Source: a virus
Reading direction: 5' to 3' (one strand)
DNA length: 30,051 nucleotides
Virus record (IMG/VR): IMGVR_UViG_3300009684_000121
Span: 1 to 30,051 of that record
Position 1 is the stretch's first letter. The number at the start of each line of letters is the position of its first letter. The notes beneath the pieces are model-generated. The model saw nothing but the letters and a program-made list of their open reading frames with translations, did not search any database and had not been told where the DNA came from. This document shows positions 29,245 to 30,051 of the stretch, piece by piece. The position numbers were made by a program, and so were the translations under genes.

Positions 29245-29266
29245 TCGGGTGGTCTAGGTATGTGCA

Positions 29267-29295
29267 TTTATATCACGTTGGTTTGTGGAATGCAA
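29267..29295 (-). promoter_or_regulatory. Candidate sigma-70 extended -10 promoter
   Basis: On the minus strand, TTGCAT (29295-29290) and TATAAA (29272-29267) are separated by exactly 17 bases, with TGA directly before the -10 box, giving the extended TGn motif. It lies about 85 bases upstream of the 163-residue gene and downstream of the capsid terminator, the expected place for restarting transcription. The -35 box matches only three of six consensus positions, so strength rests on the -10. Confidence 0.6.
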
Positions 29296-29359
29296 GCGGC
29301 TTTAAGACTTAGTAACAGGTAACAAAACGCGATGTGTTACGACACAGGTAATGTTAAAC

Positions 29360-29390
29360 AAAAAAGAAAAAGGCCCCTTGCGGGGCCTTC
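29360..29390 (-). terminator. Intrinsic terminator after major capsid gene
   Basis: AAGGCCCC (29370-29377) and GGGGCCTT (29382-29389) form an 8-bp stem with a 4-base loop. On the minus transcript the stem is followed by a long U-rich tract (from 29371 down to about 29360, T-rich with single C and G). It sits 25 bases beyond the capsid stop codon. This is a strong rho-independent terminator. Confidence 0.93.
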
Positions 29391-29414
29391 CAATCGAGCT
29401 AAGTGCTTGATTTA

Positions 29415-30051
29415 TCAGCTAGAACCGGGCGAACCGTAGACTCCGAGCGGGTCAGAAAATCCGAACGAATACCGCTCACGTGCCTTGTAACGTACGTTAC
29501 CGGTATCGAAATCACCGTCCATTGAGTTCGTCAATGGCGTACGCTCAAAGTGCTTCAGGCCGTTTGGAACATCGGTAGTCAAATACCAGCCGTTCGTGTC
29601 GGTCAAGAAGTGGTTAACGGTGTAACCCTCGGGGATTGCGCCGTTGTTCTTCAGAGCGTTGATGTCGTTGTCGGTTGTGCCAACACGCAGGCTGGTTTCC
29701 AACAGACGGGTAGCAACGAACATCAGTGATGGAGGAATGATCAGCTTACGTGGCTTTGCTGCGATTAGCAGGCCGCGCTCGTCCGTCCATGCAGCGATTT
29801 GAATGACCGCGTTTTCCAACGAAGTTTCATTCAAGTCCGCAGCCGTGGAAGGCGTGTTGCTGTTCGTGCCACCAGAGACTAGCGGGTGTGCTGTGTTAAA
29901 CAACGAAACTCCATCACCGCCGGGGTAGGCGCTGTTAAAGCCGTTATTAATAACCGCAGCAGCTTTGACCTGCTTGGTGTACGCCATTGCACGAGCCAGA
30001 CCCTTGGTGTAACGAGCAGACAGGCTGTCGTACAGGTTGTCCTCAATCGCC
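29415..30051 (-). CDS. Major capsid protein, C-terminal part (runs off right edge)
   Basis: The frame is open from the right edge to a stop at 29415, giving about 211 visible residues; the true start lies outside. Key blocks are LSARYTKGLARAMAYTKQV, LFNTAHPLVSGGTNSN, LLIAAKPRKLIIPPSLMFVA, LRVGTTDNDINALKNNGAIP, WYLTTDVPNGLKHFER and GDFDTGNVRYKARERYSFGF. I recognise these as the C-terminal two thirds of an HK97-fold major capsid protein of the kind annotated in many phages as Mu-like or environmental capsid. It forms the icosahedral shell. It is followed by a strong terminator, as expected for a very highly expressed gene. Confidence 0.92.
   Translation of the reverse strand, partial: AIEDNLYDSLSARYTKGLARAMAYTKQVKAAAVINNGFNSAYPGGDGVSLFNTAHPLVSGGTNSNTPSTAADLNETSLENAVIQIAAWTDERGLLIAAKPRKLIIPPSLMFVATRLLETSLRVGTTDNDINALKNNGAIPEGYTVNHFLTDTNGWYLTTDVPNGLKHFERTPLTNSMDGDFDTGNVRYKARERYSFGFSDPLGVYGSPGSS

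Larger units (their letters stand above)
29183..29414. other. Longest non-coding stretch: terminator, promoter and leader
   Basis: This 232-base gap has no plausible gene. It holds the capsid terminator, the candidate promoter and a leader inverted repeat. Upstream of the promoter are two direct ACAGGTAA copies (29315-29322 and 29344-29351) and a TGTGT-TACG-ACACA inverted repeat (29333-29346), which could be regulator sites. Confidence 0.6.

Noticed and set aside
1-30051. T7-type phage RNA polymerase promoters
   Set aside because: I saw no repeated 20-base conserved promoter-like block in the short intergenic gaps; the single good promoter candidate is sigma-70-like.

Overview
The window is a stretch of a tailed double-stranded DNA phage genome (Caudoviricetes), most likely from an uncultured aquatic phage of a Gram-negative bacterium. 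Every supported gene lies on the minus strand, so transcription runs from position 30051 towards 1. Genes are packed tightly with 1-14 bp overlaps or gaps of a few bases. The longest non-coding stretch, about 230 bases, sits just downstream of the capsid gene. I see no tRNA, integrase, transposon, CRISPR array or replication gene. No sheath, tube or tape-measure gene is visible either. Connector, nozzle and internal-virion-like proteins point to a short-tailed (podovirus-like) virion, but this is inferred from a partial genome.

Layout in transcription order. (1) 30051-29415: C-terminal part of the major capsid protein, followed by a strong intrinsic terminator and, in the gap, an extended -10 promoter. 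(2) 29182-27789: three small proteins (a decoration-like protein, a beta-rich protein and an Ala-rich coiled coil). (3) 27789-23123: a fibre/receptor-binding module of five beta-rich fibre proteins built from shared pieces, interleaved with two near-duplicate 77-81-residue proteins. (4) 23083-20623: small Lys/Arg-rich or low-complexity proteins, three of which end in the same RADG..GKTKG tail, plus one small membrane/coiled-coil protein. (5) 20620-18200: head-tail connector region with two adaptor-like proteins, a zinc-ribbon protein and two small basic proteins. (6) 18200-14395: two paralogous beta-rich structural proteins flanking a 63-residue protein, a repeat protein, a tail fibre, a fibre-assembly-chaperone-like protein and a conserved 58-residue basic protein. 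(7) 14329-12194: an acidic protein, an endonuclease VII-like HNH protein, and a lysis cassette (two small membrane/coiled-coil proteins, GH108 endolysin, 3TM-type holin). (8) 12194-1: tail nozzle/stabilisation-like protein, a virion-associated protein, and four large internal-virion/DNA-ejection candidates, including a 1440-residue Gln/Asn-rich repeat protein and the N-terminal part of a glycine-zipper protein that runs off the left edge.

The genes look like one late structural and lysis operon: capsid, fibres, connectors, lysis, nozzle, ejection proteins. Most functional calls rest on recognisable sequence signatures recalled from phage protein families rather than on database searches. The least explained parts are the giant repeat protein with 11/33-residue periodicity, the set of basic proteins sharing a C-terminal tail, and the recurrent Gly-Gly motifs in otherwise unrelated virion proteins. 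Three genes of 52-58 codons (13442-13600, 14395-14571, 19113-19289) were found by reading the gaps directly.
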